Of a stretch of DNA of 64,000 nt, positions 12,770 through 27,800 are shown piece after piece. This DNA comes from Anniella stebbinsi (taxonomy: Eukaryota; Chordata; Lepidosauria; Squamata; Anniellidae), in NCBI GenBank assembly GCA_029215795.1, contig JARDYH010000002.1, positions 269,956,310 through 270,020,309 of the forward strand. Direction: 5' to 3'. The position numbers and the translations under genes are program-made. How positions within the stretch are numbered: the stretch's first letter is position 1; each line of letters starts with the position of its first letter. Under the pieces are notes generated by a model. It made no database searches and had not been told where the DNA came from. It saw only the letters and a list, made by a program, of their open reading frames with translations.

Positions 12770-15700
12770 GTAAGAGACCTATGCAGCACTTATGCTTTAG
12801 TGGGAGGAGGACATGAAATCTGAAAGTTTCTCTGACTGTTGTGAGCATTTGTAACTTTCTTTACACAAAGTCTTCCAGTGCCATTTGTTTAATGCAGTTC
12901 TATATCTAAAAGCTCTGTTCACAAAGCAGCAACAAAAGGGGATGAAGTAATGAGAAGGCTCACATGTCCAGCCCCTTTATGTAAGATTTATTGGCATGGC
13001 AACTAACAACAAATGGATCTCTGGAGACAGCTCTCTGTGACAACTGGATTCCAAATGTTGCCTCTGAATGTCCCTGAAAATGGGAGCATTTGTTGTTTCC
13101 TGAGATCCTGGGAAATACAACATTCAGTGACACAGAAAATAATTACGCATCACTTGCCTTTGATAGCCATGAAATGGTTGATGAAAATCAAATATATTTT
13201 TGTTTGGGGGTATGTATGTGTGTGTTTATCCTTGGATTTGCTGTGGATTCTATGCAGAATTAAAAATCTGAATCCCTGATTGAAATGGGTTATGAAAATT
13301 AACCAGCCATGTTATGAATGTTTGAATACTGCGTTACACAAACTAACAAATGTCTTAAAAACAACAATGTATTGGGACAAACTATTATTTGGTAAGGAAC
13401 ATCTTACAACTAATCCTATTGTTTATGGAGGCTTGTAAATCCCTGACTTTTTTATTTCGAATCTTCAGGAGAAAGCTCTGGGATGGCTCCGCAATGGCTT
13501 CTGGTTTATATAAACAACACAGCACCACTGCGGAGCCACCCCGGGGCTTTCCTCACATATAGACACCCCCTTGGTTTGAACAGAGTTGCCTTACCAGACC
13601 TTGTGAGATGAAACTAATGTAGCACAATTAAGACGAAGTTAAGTACATTCAACACCCATTCTCAGTTAAGTGAGCATAGGATTGCAGGCTATACATCTTA
13701 TACATGACTACTCAGAAGTAGGTCCCACTGAATCCAGTGGTGCTTATTCCCAATTAAATGGGCATGGGATTGCAGCCTAAATCTCTCACTGAAATCAACG
13801 GGATTGAAAGTGTTTAATTTTAGTTGGATTGTGTCTATGGTTTGTTTTTTTCAATCAGTGCTGTTCCCTAAAGTTGCAATCTGAAGCATACTTGGTAGTA
13901 AACCCCATTGAAATAAGTTCTGTTTACCCCCAATAAAACTTGGTTTGAATCAGGATTAACAAATGCCCATTAATATCAATAATGACTGAGAATATCCCCC
14001 TGGAAGGGATATTATAATGGGTAATCATTTATTATTATCTTGTCTATTTATATTTTAAAAATGCCATTGTTTTCTGTGCCACCACTACCTCCTCTGGCTT
14101 CTATCCAGCTACTGATGGTAGCAGGAGAAGGAATTATATCCTCAGTGTGGTTCACATAATAAGAGGTCGATTACCTCTTGTTGTTGCTGAGGTGATGTGG
14201 GACCAAGATGTACTGCCAGGGTAACTCATGAATTAATTGAGTTTGTGAGATGGTAGGAGAGCTGGGCAGGCTCCTGGGGCTCAGTATCTCCAACAACTCA
14301 ATCCATCCTTCTCCCATGAACAGTTACAATTCAGTATCTTATTTAAGAGTATTCAAGTTATGTCAACGTAGGGCTCTTTTACAGGGAACTGGGACACACC
14401 TTCTTTCCAGTCAGGGATCCTATATCAATACCGGTACTCACTGGATGGCCACCTACATTATCTGTCAAAGTTGCCTTTGCAAGGGAGCAAGCTCCAGGTG
14501 GAAGCATTGGTTGATGTGCACCTCTTGTGGAGAAATGCCAATGACGCAGGCGAGCAGCTTCTCCAAGTCCAAGTCAGTTATGTCTCCGTCCGGTATTGGT
14601 TTCAATCTTTTTGGGAAGATATTGGCATTCTATTAATGACAGATGTTGGAGGTTTCTTTAACCATGTTCAGACCCAGAGGGGTAGCTGGGTTAGTCTGTT
14701 GCAACAAAAGGAAGAAGTCTTGTGGCACCTTACAGACTTAACAAATTTATTACAGCATAAGGACAGTGTCCACGAGAGCTTATGCCCTAATAAATTTGTT
14801 AGGGTTGGATCCAGATTTACACTGAATCAACTGCACTGATGGAAGTGGACTTCCCTGATCCCCTCCTTCCCATGGCAGCCCATCCAGTCTCCTTAAAATG
14901 CTACATGGAGAGACCATGCTGAATGGAGTGAGCTCTGGTTTGTGAGGAAGGGTGGAGAGACCTCCTGCAAGCAGATACCTTCTTCTTGCAGAAAGTCCCA
15001 TCCTCTTGTGGCAGGCAGATCCTGGATCAACCTTTAGTCTTTATGGTGCCACAAGATGCTCTGATGTTCATGTTGAGGTTGTATATTTCTTCCCATTATC
15101 CTGGGCAACTATAAACACGTCTGAAGTAGAGCCACCATTTGGCTATTTCTCACCTGGAATGGCCACATAGTCAGACCTATAATTCACTCAGACGGTAATG
15201 GCAGATTGATCTAGAAGGGATTAACCCTTTCCTTGTCCATGTTATTCCCGCTCCTCATCCCCAACCTGGTGGCCCCCATATGTTTTAGACTACAATTCCT
15301 GGCATTCCTTGCAATTGGCCATGCTGGCTGGGGTTGATGGGAGTTGACATCCAAAATATCTGAAGGGCACCAGGTTGGGGAAGGGTGATTTATATACTAC
15401 TTCAAGTGGTATTCATGCTTTGGATATCACTGAATATCTGGCCAGTGGAATATTTTTCACGGAAAACAGTTAAGCAGAACTTGATGCTTAAAATTAGCTA
15501 GAAGCTGGGTCTGGTAAAGTGTCCACCTCAACTTTTTGGTGGTCTACCACCACTGTATTTATTCAGGAGTCTGTCAATAACAGCCCCATCCTAAATAATT
15601 TTTTTTTTACATTTTAATTCACTGTGTTAAATATTATGAACTCCAGATTAATTCTATTTTATCCCTCCCTCCATCCCCCCCGCCCCCTTTCAGAACATAT

Positions 15701-18700
15701 CCTTAGCTAAATACAGAGGCATTTTAGCATGAGGCAAAGTGAAGAGTCTGATAAAAATAGCAGAATTTGCTGTAGGGTTTTTTTTGTTGTTGTTTGTTTG
15801 TTTTTAAAGTTTTTATTTAAAAAAAAGCTTTCCACAATATGGTGGTGGTGAAATACCTCCAAAATGGCACCACATGTGCATATAGAGTACACGTTTCTTA
15901 GAGTTGAGGCCTGCTTGGATGGAGGAGATGGGGTGGGGAGGTGGAGGAAGAGGAAGAGGAGTTGGTGGAAATGAGTAGCAATACAGGCTGAATGGGGGTT
16001 AATTTTAAGCACAGATGTATAGGGTTGCTGCACTCTTACCCTTTTTGCCTCAAGCAGTGACAATGCTCAGGCTAGCCTTAGGCATATATAAATAACCTAT
16101 ACTTTTCCCTTGGAAAGTCTTTCAGTTTTTCCCACGTTTCTTCTGCCCATTTTGGGAACTTAGATCCATGATCTACAAGTCAGTCATGATCTAGAACAAA
16201 GGAAGAATGAGACAGTGAAAAGTGACCCAGCTGTGAAAACTTCACTGAATGCAAAAGAACTGCAGCAGCCGGTCTTCCTCCATTGGAGTAATGGGAAGGT
16301 ATGTTAATATTTCCCCATGTGCAAATGCTGAGGGTCCTTTTGGTTTAAGGCCTGCTTTCGCATGCAAGGTAGCCAGCAGTATCCTTGCGGGCAAGAATGG
16401 TTTATCGGCATCATTCATTACCCCATGGAGTGGTAATTTCTAGTGGACAGAGTGCTTTGCGGTGCTTACCTTCGTAAGATAGAACTCCTTTCAGAACCTG
16501 CAAGCATAGTTTTTGATTAAGTAGTGGAAGTGAGTAGGGATGTTAGAGAAATCCTCAATGGGTTCACATGAGTTTGGATTTCAATGACTCCAACCTGCAG
16601 ATTTTGCAGCAGAACATTTTGTCCAAGTTGCGTGGATTCCATGGACTTGCAGACTGGTATTTACTTTTGGAGCATTTGCACAACAAGTGTGCATTTGCAA
16701 ACAGGAATGAGCTTCTTGTACAAAAATCTGATTCTGTCCACGAGGTCAAAGAAATGAAACATGCCTGACATTCTGCAAAAAGCAGACAGAATTGATTTTG
16801 TACATCCCTTTGGGTAAGGCTGCTTCCAGATTAGGCTTTTATAGTGCAGTCACTCTTTCTTATTCACAAAATTTTACAGAGGGTCTAGACTAAGTTCTAT
16901 TTGTAAATTTCCCATGTTTTCCCAGTGCTTCTGCCGACTTTTTTCTTTCCATACAAAAATCCATTAAGAAGGAAAAGGCAGAATAGCCGCACAATGCCCT
17001 TTGATTAAAAGTGCTAGGAGCACCCTTTGTGTACTCTCTGTGGCCAGTCCCTACTAATGCAAAAGCACAGGAGGGGTCAGAAGGGACTTCTCTTTTGTCC
17101 CGTCCACAATAGTGCAGAATTAATCCGATTCCTTCAACCTGCCCTATTTCTCAATAGAAACAGGATAGGTTGCTGACCAGCACCCTGAATATGAAGAAGG
17201 ATGATGCTCTCGAATGCCATAAATTATGTAGATTAATTTAAGAGAACACCACAGTTTCTAGTCCTTAATAGATATATAACAGAACAGCCTTCCACAACTA
17301 GTTTGCCCTGAAGATGTGTGGGACTACAAATCCCATCACCCTCAGCCAGATTGGGGAAGGTTGACACAGAATGTTCAACAGCATTCTGGGGGTTTGTGCA
17401 CTAGCAAAAACAAGTTCCAGTTCCATTGAAATGAAATGATTGGCTCCATAATCTGGACCATTTTAAATGTATTGGCATGTAATTGTGTCTTATGTGTCAT
17501 TGGCTAAACATCCACCAAACCATAGGCAGGAGGGGACAGATTTATAAGGCTTGGAGCAAATGTGCCGTCCCTTGGATTGGAACACATAAGCCCTGTTCAG
17601 GTGTTCACTTACTGGGTAGATCAAACACATGAGTGGGGAGAGTGCTCTTGCCCCGCCCCTCTTCTTCCTCACATTCATTGCCCTCTACTCATAGAATGTC
17701 ATCATGTGAAGAAGAGAGCCTCCTGTATTTGTGGAAGCTCTTCACATGAGCCAGAACACTGGCAAATCCGCATTCTGGCTCATGTGATCAACCCCTATGG
17801 ATACAGGGGACTCTCATCTCCACACAGTTGCCCTCCAGGAGTAGAGGGTGATGAACGCAAGGATGGGGAGGGGCTGGACTGGGCTGAAACATGCTCTCTC
17901 TTCACATGTTTGGTATACTTGGCAAGTAAATGCCTGAATAGGGCTTAAGTGAATGCCTGAATAGGGCTATAATGTCTTGGACTTTTTCAAGATTCATATC
18001 AAACCCACTACACTATTGAAAGGTTCACATATGCATACACTGAAACACTTGATGATTTGTAGCTGAAATGTGCATGCCTGACTAAACTGAGAAGCATTGT
18101 GTTTTGAGGGGATGGTGATCTGAGGTGACAGATGCATTCTGTCTGTGGCATTTGATTTGCATCTGCCAATCACCACTCAGTGCTGCAGTTGTCAAGGATG
18201 AACAGCCATATGTGAACTAATGCTATATATGCAATCGTAAGAACATAAGATGAGCCATAATGGATCAGACCATGGGACAGCACTCTGTTCACACAGCGGC
18301 CAATCACCGTTGCTTTTCCCATTTGGATAGTTTTATGTAGCCAAAGTTTTCTACGAATTAGTCAAGAAGAGATCGATTAATCATCGTAAAACTTGCATAA
18401 GTATTATAAAATGATAATTGGGTTCTGTGGCTGTAGTCTGTGCTGTCCACATAAATTGGTAAACACATGTGGCACAAAACCTGCCCCAGATCCATGTGGA
18501 GGTACTTTGACAATGTGGGAGCAAAAAAAATAAACAGCTATTTCTCTCCCCTTCCCCTGCTTTATGCCACAGAATTAAATAGTTGAAAGTTGGGGTAGGG
18601 GGCAGGATGTGAAAATATTACTTACTTATACACCTAGACTTCATATTGTTCATGTTTCTCTTTGTTGGGGGGAGGTGCTTGTTATTAGGGCTGTGCACAG

Positions 18701-21700
18701 ACCCCCCCCCCGATCCGATCTGGATCCAATCTGGGAGGTCCGGATCAGATCTGGATCCAGATCCACTCCGGGTCCGTGCAGAGCCCTCCCTCCCACTCTC
18801 CCACTCCCTCCCTCCCTCCCCCCAATCACCTTGCTTACCTGCAGCCTCCTCCGCATCGTCCCTTGTCGTCCTCTGGGTCGTCCTGCCTCCTCAATGTCGG
18901 CCAGCCGCTTTCCCACTCACGCCGGGTGATGACGTCACCCGCCACGATCAGCAAATGCGGTGCTCTAATTGGGGAGGGGGGAGGGAGGGCACTGCATGGA
19001 ACCGGAGTGGATCCGGATTACGGATCCGATCTGGCCCGATCCACTCCGGATTCAGGATCCGGATCCAGATCTGGTTACAGCCCTATTTGTTATTCTTTTC
19101 TCAGCTCCTTTGGGATCCTCTCCCATAAAAGCTTGTTTCACTTTGCAGGTTAAAGGCATCTATGAAGACAAAGCAGGAAGCCCCTTAACTCTGGAGATGA
19201 AGCGAGGCCTTGTCAGCCTCTTCCAGTTTCAGACACACATTGGGACAGTGACTGAGGTACAATGCAGAGTTTCACTGAGTTTTGACAAGAAATACTGATG
19301 CAGCACCTGGTATTGCTGGTGTCCTTATTCAGCTGTCCTTGTATGCCTGGTGCCTTTCCCCTCTTCTAAAAAGTACTTTCACAGCATCATAAGACAAGGA
19401 CAACAATTAAAGTCAAGACATGGGTTGATTGCATTGTGCCCCTAACTGGCGAGTTCCAATCAAGTCTCCACTTCATTTTTATTTTGTTTAAATCAAGGAG
19501 CAAGTGCTTCCCAATCTCACAGAATCAATATAGAGCAGTTGTGCATTTTGTGTAGGAATCACTGGGTTGTTGTATCCAGCGGTATCCTTCTACCAATGGA
19601 ACAGACATCCTCCTGGCAGATCAAATTTCCACTTCCCCCTGCATCCCCCTGTGCATCCCCAAAATCTGTTCCAAAGATTTGGGGGACACTGTGGAGCAGA
19701 TTTGAGGGGCATGTGCAGGGGAGAGGAGGTAAAGGGAAGCTCCTATTGTGCACGCTTATGTAACATTGTATGCAGCCCATAGCATTTTGAAACATTGGAA
19801 GAAAGATTTTTTTTAAAAAAAACTGTCACAATCCTATTTATAACAACAATCAGTTGTATGGAGACGACAGTGTCTGATCTGACCCAACGTAGTACATATG
19901 GAGTAGCTAGACCTGTATAGGGCTGATGTTGCTTCCACTACTCTACTCATACTGTACCTATTTGTGTTGTTTAGGAGGACATTTCTGGAAGATGCCAGGT
20001 TACCTATGTGGTTTCTGAGAATTCTGTTTTGAAGACAAAAAATCTACACAGCTGCATAAGACCAAAATTTGGATTCAGCTCTATTAATGAAGCAAGTCAA
20101 TGTATTTGTGTGTCTCGCTTTGTTACATCTTTCTCTTATCAAGCTCAAAACTATTACAGTATAGCCTCTCACAATCCGTGTCTGAATTCGCACATAATAA
20201 TAATCTAGGATTCCTAGTTTATCTTGGCTTGTTGTGAATGAGCAGCATGCTGGTGCATGCAGCTCATTTGCTCCCAGCTTCACTCTGAGTGGGTAAAATT
20301 AACCAGGATGAGATAGCCTATTGTGACATCTGAGCCGGAGATGGTAGATTATCACACCCAAATAAATCAGGATTGTGACTTGTTCTTGATTTACAGATCC
20401 TAGCTTGTTTGGTCACAATAAACCACAATCTCCGCTTCAAATGTAATGTGAAACTCTCCCTTTCCTGGGGGCTGTCTATATGAAGGGAAAGCCCCGTGAT
20501 GGCTGTGGATCTGCATGGCGTCGGTTATACGATGCAGGTGCAGCTTCGCCACCACCGCTGGGCTTTCCTGCAAAGCTGCAGATTGAAAAAGGTAGGGACT
20601 TACCCTGACTTTTTCAATCAGAACAACGTTAGGACGGCTCTTCTGCCATCTGACGTCACTCCAGAGCCAATCTGGCGCCAATCTAGGGGCAGTCCCTGGT
20701 GGGGCCAATCTGGGGGCAGTCGCCTTCCACCAGGAAGAGGGTGAAGGCAGCTCCGGTACCTAGATAGCTGTAGGAAACCCTGAACTGAAAAACCAAAAGG
20801 AGGAGAGCATCCAAATCAGGACAAAAAAAGAGAAACAGGTTCTCAGGATGTTAAAATATTTTATTTCAAAGCCCAATGAGTTTCAGCCTCTGTTGTTTTT
20901 TAAGGCCTTCTTCAGGGGTTGATAGGAGATGTCTGCAGAAATACTCCTAACAAGATGATGGTCTCCTATGATAATTACTGGTCAGTAATTATCGTAGGAG
21001 ACTATCATCTTGTTAGGAGTATTTCTGCAGACATCTCTTATCAACCCCCGAAGAAGGCCTTAAAAAACAACAGAGGCTGAAACTCATTGGGCTTTGAAAT
21101 TAAGTATTTTAGGAAAACCTGAACTCCCTCTGTAGCTTTGCAATTACCCAACACCACCCTGGGAGAGAGAAACCCTGGAGTTTCAGAGGGAGGTGGCGCC
21201 AACCTGGCACCGTGAAGAGTGCCCCCCCAGTTTGTTTACCTGTGCAAAAGGAAAAAAGAATGGACTGTGTGCAACAGCATGCAGATCATTCACATTGTGG
21301 CTTAATAAACCATGATTCCTGGCATATCATTATGTGTGAATGTGGCCTCTGCCTCATTCTCCATCAGTTCCAAGAAGCCTGCTTCTATTGTTACATTACA
21401 CACACCTACCTAAACCCACACACACACACACACACCTTGGAAGGGAGGAAGGAGAGAGGATGAGTCACCTTCCTATGTTATTTCCTTACATTCCAGGGGC
21501 TCCAGTAATATATATTAGCCATTCTGGGCCATTAACCTGCAATTCCTCTCACAAAAGGATAATGCTAGCACAGCTTCCCTATTGACCTTTAAGAAATATC
21601 AACCAGCCAGGTAAAAATACCACAAGTGCCTCTTCCCTTCCCTGGCAGAATAATGATAAGAATAAGAATAAGAATAAGAATAAGAATTGAAATCCCGAAC

Positions 21701-24700
21701 CATTTGCTGCCCTTTTATGAAACCCCAACTCATCTTCCTGAGGCAGACACCTCACTCTGCATAGCACTGCCAACATTCATTCATAGTAATTGGGTGACAA
21801 ATTCACAACAATAGTTTAACTTGTAATCAAATCCGGCATGGAATTCTTCCATGCAAGCTTCAATGCCAGAGCTAGAATCCTATGTGGAAACATTTCTCTT
21901 CCTTTCACAGATTTTTGGAGTCCTATGGCAACCCACAAGTAAAAGCCGTTATTCTATGGAAGGAAGTCTCATCAAGTCTGTATTATCTGAGGAAAGTCAT
22001 ATCCTCTCGCTAACCTTGAAGTCTTCTATTGGAGTCAATATCACCTCTAGGTTAGTTCTACGCTGTTTCGTTCAGTAGGCCATCATGTTACAGAAGGTGA
22101 ACAACTCCATCTCGATTTCCATTAGAAAATGGAGGCCTCTAATCTTGATTTCCTTGAAGCTGAGGCCAAGGCATGAGAAGAAATATACAAGCCATAAGCA
22201 AGAGTAGCAGGATGGAGGCAAGCTGATATAAATGACTGTTTCTGAGGGCTTCCTCACCATTTTTCAAAATTTCCATTTGCATCACCTGAAAAATTACCAT
22301 GAACTTCACCAATATTGTATGCATTACTAATAGTAAACTCTGAGTGTGGCTACTTATGTAACCAAAATGACACATTCAATGCACAAGAGAGAGGAATTAG
22401 CTGGCTTGGAGGAACCCAAAGATTTTTAAAAGTACAAAAAGAAAAAGAAGAAAGTGCCCTAAAGTTGAGGGGGGACCCAAAAGAACTGAGCATGCTCAGT
22501 GGCCACAAAATGTTGGCTAATTGTTTGAGGAGAGGCAAAAAACCAGTTGATGGGGAAAGAATGGTATATCCTGGAAGAGGGCATGGCTGGCTTGGTTGGA
22601 AACCTTGTCACAGGTTCACATTGTGACATTTTGTTGTAGGTCCCATTTGTCCATATCTATTTCACTTGACCACAGCATATTATCATAGAAGCAAAGTTAC
22701 TTTGAAGGCAAAGACCCTATCACCAACCTTCTTTTCTCTCCTCAGGCAACATCTTGAACTTGTGAGTCAAATAACTGGATCCAAAGAATTACCTCAGAAG
22801 AGTTTTCAGGAAGCCCTGGCTGTTGTGCTGGGCAAACCTCAGCCCATTAATATAGCGAGTGAGCCCTCCAAGAGGATCTGCGCCGAATGCCAAAACGTGA
22901 GCAGGAGGAAAACTCTAGCATTGGTCCAGATTAACCAATATACTTAGTAAAGTGCAAGTCAGATGTCCACCCCAGTAATGATCTAGAGATGTTCCAGAGT
23001 TGAGACCTAACCCCTTGACTTTGTTTGCACAGCCAACAGCTGTGAATATATTTAATGGCTGCTCTCTTATCCCAGAAAAAAGGAGAAACAAGTTCTTAGA
23101 ATGCAAATGTTTTTATTACAAAGCCCAATGTATTTCAGCCTGTGTTCTGTCAAAGGCCTTCTTCAGGGGGTTGTTACAAGATGACTGCAGAATTCTCCAT
23201 TGAGACAATTATCTTGCCAGAGAGAATTCTGCAGTCATCTTCTAACAACCGCCTGAAGAAGGCCTTTGACAGAACACAGGCTGAAACTCGTTGGGCTTTG
23301 TAATAAAAACGTTTGCATCCTAAGAACTTGTTTCTCCTTTTTTCTGACCTGACTTGGATGCTCTCCTCCTTTTGGTTTTGGTTTTTTGCTCTTTCATCCC
23401 AAAAGAAAAGAGCAGAAGATCCGTTCCCCTTCAGCAAGGGGAACTATTACTCAAACTGTGACATTTGTTTTTTGAACATACAATATTTAAAAAAGACAAA
23501 ATAATAATCAAAAGGAGTAAAATACAAGGTGAATCAGCCTGGGGGAAAATGGTAGCTTCTATCAATTCAGGGCCAATGTATACAATCGGCAAGATCAAGT
23601 GATAATTCCTCCCACTCCTGGATTGTACCATTTCAGACTGCAATCTGTGGGGAGGTGTGAGAAGGATAGAAAGTAAGGATACAAAGGCAGCTTCTGCATG
23701 ATTTTAGGAGTTCCAAATGATGCTAACAAGTGTTGCCAAATGATGACCCTTCTGCATTTAAAAATGTTTCCATGTGTGGTGCAAATTAGCATTTTGGAAA
23801 ATGTAGCATAAATTGCTGATATAGTAATATTGTGAAATATGTTGTTTTTGTTGTTGTTGTTGTTGTTGTTACTTTAGCTCAGGACCTACTTAAGAACACT
23901 TCCTGGAAAAGTTAAGATGGACCCTGCTGAGGCATCAACTACTTGGCATTTTTGCACAGTTGTCCAGATGCTGCGTGATGCCAAGAAAAGGGATATTCTT
24001 ATATTGTTGAAGAAAGCACCAGAGGATATGCTGTAAGTAAAGAGACTGAGGGAAAATAAAGAATTTCCCACACTTTATGGAGGAAATTGTTGGCCGTACA
24101 ACACATCCCAATATGCTACATGCTATGATTCTAACCCTGCTCTAAGGAGCACTTAGAAGAAATTGCTTTTCTGAAATGTGGAGAACGTTACTGGACACTG
24201 TTAAATTCCTGTTGTGTGCCACAGTTGATAGTCTTTCAGTGCGGCGTGCAGCAATCCCAAAGACATATATATTGCTTTATATACAGTAGAGGCTGGTGGT
24301 TGCCATTTTGTAGGGCTGTGAATCCATTCCATGTTTTAGTCAGAACCAGCCAGAATGCTAAAGGGGCTATCCAAGGTGCTGAATCGACTTTGGGGCTAGA
24401 GTTCAGCACCTTGGATACCTTCTGTATGCCTGCTTTCCAAATCACATGGCAGCAAAATCAGGCTGGTAGCATTTTCGGTCAGGATAGCAGTCTGAAAAAG
24501 TGACCTGTCAGTCTTTTCTACCTCTTTTTTTCCCCTGGGGCAGAACATTTGACAAAGTATGGGCCAAAAGAGAGTAGTGACTTTGTGGGGTTCAAAAGCA
24601 TATCTAGCCATAGCAAATTGTGCAGGCCACAAACATGGTGGGCCAAAGGTGCAGCTCTGATATATACATAAACTTCAGGTGCGTGCAACCTGCAGGCTTC

Positions 24701-24818
24701 GGCCTAATTTAAAAAACCCTCTGCATGTGATTAGTTGAAACGTCTGGCAATTCTTCTCTGGCAGCCCACTGGATGGAGGAGGAGGAGGAAGAGGAGGAGG
24801 AGGAGAGAGAGCACAGAG

Positions 24819-24864
<46 letters not shown>

Positions 24865-27800
24865 AGAGGGTGGCAGAGAGAGGGGGAACAAAAGAGGAAA
24901 GGTCTGACTCACCCACTTCTGGATCTGGCCCTGCCCACTGTTCGATTCAGCCCCACCAATGTGTGCCCCTCCTGACAAATTATTCACAAGGGAAGACAGC
25001 CCTTGACAGGAAAAAATACAGTTGTCCACCTCTGATGTAGCTTAACTGAGGTCATAGCTACCTTCCAGATTTACAGAATGGATGAGGTTGTTCGTTTGTT
25101 TGTTTGTTTGTAATGGCAATTGCCTTAGTAATCCTAAACGCTCTGCTGTACTGTTTCTCCCCAATGTCCTCGCACACTCTCCCTTGCACCCCACTTCTTT
25201 CAGCCCCTTCTATGTCGAAGCTGCGGTAGCTGCCCAGTCGACAGCTTCCTTGACGGCACTGTCTGAATTTCTGGATGTGAGGAACAAAAGGCAATCATCT
25301 TTGCTGGAGAAGTTTCTCTATGCTGCCGCTTTCTCCCCTCGGCCTTCTAAGGAACTTTTGCTTGTGGTGCTGGTAGGTAGCCGCCATTTCTGCTTACTTC
25401 TCTTTTCAAGTTGGGATTTTTCCTTTAGCCTTACACCTCCTTTAATTTCAGAATAAATGGATCTCCAGATGTTGTAGGAGTCTCAGAGGAGTAGTTTTGG
25501 CTGTGAGAAAGCCATGTTCAATCTACCCACAGGGCTACTGTGAAATTAAAATGCCGTAACCACATCATACTGCTCTGAGAAAGGATGGAATACAAATGTG
25601 ATAAAGAAATGAATCTGGCACTCCAGAAACCCAGAATACTGTGGTACAGGGGTAGGCAACTAATGGGCTGTCCAGGTGTTTTGGCCTATAGTTCCCATCA
25701 TCCCTAGCCAACATAGACAATAGGAAGGGGTGATGGGAATTGTAAGCCAAAACATCTGGAGAGCCACAAGTTGCCCACTCCTGCTCTTGTTCTTTTTATT
25801 TATTTGTTTCTGTTTATTATATTTGTAATCAATTCCCTGGGTGGATTTTCTAGGGCTCGTTCTCCCACACATCCATATCATTTGAGTGCTCCACACTTGG
25901 TGATGACTCTCAGATGAATGCTTTAGCCGGCTCCATTGAAACAAAGTGTTCGAGTTGACACTGAATCATAGGAGATAGCAGTGGAGATGAATCATGCAAG
26001 TCAAGTCTCTCTCAAGGGCATAGTCAGGAAGTGATGAGCCAGCTCCCCCTTGGGGCATAGCCATTTCCCTTCACTGACATTCCTGGTCAGCTGGCAACAT
26101 CACATGGAATCATAAAGTTGGAAGGGACTTTGGAGACCTAGTGACTAGATTCAACTGGGACTTGGGAGATCTGGGTTCTAGTCCCCATTTGGACATGAAG
26201 TGCAGTGGGTGACTCTGGGCCAGACACTGGTCAGCTATGCACCAAGCAGGACAGGACATTTTGAAAACGTTTTGAAAACTGCATATGGAGTGTGTCCTGA
26301 GCCCCAACAGTTGTCACTACTGTTATAAACTGTTTTAAAACGGTAGTGTAAATCCTGCCACTGACTCTCAGCCTAACCTACCTCACAAGGTTGTTGTGAG
26401 GATAAAATAGAGAGGAGGGGGGAGGGGGAGGAGGAGGAGGAGGAGGAGGAGGAGGAGGACTCCCTTGGGTTCCTTGCAAGAGGGAAAAAGGCAGGATATA
26501 CTGCTGCTGCTGCTGCTGCTACTACTACTACTACTAATAATAATAATTTATTTATTTATTTATTTATTTATTACCTGCCTCTCCCTCTGAATCAAGGTGG
26601 GGTACAACAACAAATACAAAACACCATAAAATACATATAACTGATTAAAAGCATGTAAAACTAATACATTATTAAAAAGCATCTTAAAATTCAACTCGGT
26701 AGGCCTGCCGGAAGAGATTAGTCTTTATGGCTTTCTTAAATTCTGGGAGACTGTTAAGTTGATGAATCTCTCCCAGCAGGCCATTCCACAGTCTGGGAGT
26801 GGCAGAAGAGAAGGCCCTCTGGGTAACTGTTGTCAGCCTAGTTTTTGCTGACTGGAGTAAATTCTTCCCAGAGGACCTGAACGTGCAGGGCGGATTGTAC
26901 GGGAGAAGGCGATCCCGCAGGTAACTTGGACTCAAACCATGGCCAGATCTACACCACGCAGGATATAACACTTTAAAACGGTTTATAACGGTTTATAACA
27001 GTTATAAACAGTTATAAAGCAGTCCTGTAGATCCGCCCCATGTAGGGCTTTAAAGGTAATCACCAACACTTTATACTTCGCCCGGAGACTAATTGGCAGC
27101 CAGTGAAGTGATTTTAAAGCTGGTGCAACTAAAGCATCTCCGACAGGTGGTTACTCAGCCTCTGCTTAAACACTGCCACCAAAGCCAAGGTTCCGCCTTC
27201 CAAGGCTGTCTCTTTAACAATCAAACAACCCTTATTGTTAGGAACATGCCTGCTCCATCTTCCGCATGACAGCCTCTCAGGTTGAAGATCGCTATCATGT
27301 CTCCCCTTAATCTTCTCTTCTCCAACCGTTCCTCATAGCACGTGGTTTTCAGACCCCCACCCCCACCCTCCTGGTCCTGGGTCCCCTCCTTTGCGCACAC
27401 TCCAATTTGTCAATACCTTTTTTCAAATGTAGCACCTGGACTCAGTACTGCAGATATAATCTGACCGGTGCAGAATAGAGTAGGACTATTGTTTCTTGTG
27501 ACCTGGATGCTATGCTTCTGTTTATGCCACCTAAGATTGCATTCGGTTTTTTAGCTGCCGCATCGCACTACTGGCTCATTTTCAGCTTGTGATCTACTAA
27601 AATTTCACGTGTACTGCTGCCAAGAGAGGTCTCCTCCCCACATACATGTGCCTAAGAATTATTTCTCCCTAAACACGGGACATCATTGAGGGATTTCATC
27701 TCGCCGCTTTTGAGTCCAGTGTTCCATCCTGTCAAGGTCATTACAAGTCTTGATTCTGTGTTCTGTGACGCTTCACTTTCCCTCCCAGCCATATGCCCTT

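Noticed and set aside
18609..19298. Overlapping ORFs of 100-160 codons on both strands
   Set aside because: They cross the GC-rich 400-bp hAT element; only 19149-19256 within the region is a real exon.
24735..25040. Arg/Glu-rich ORF
   Set aside because: Pure translation of a GGA/GA polypurine tract.
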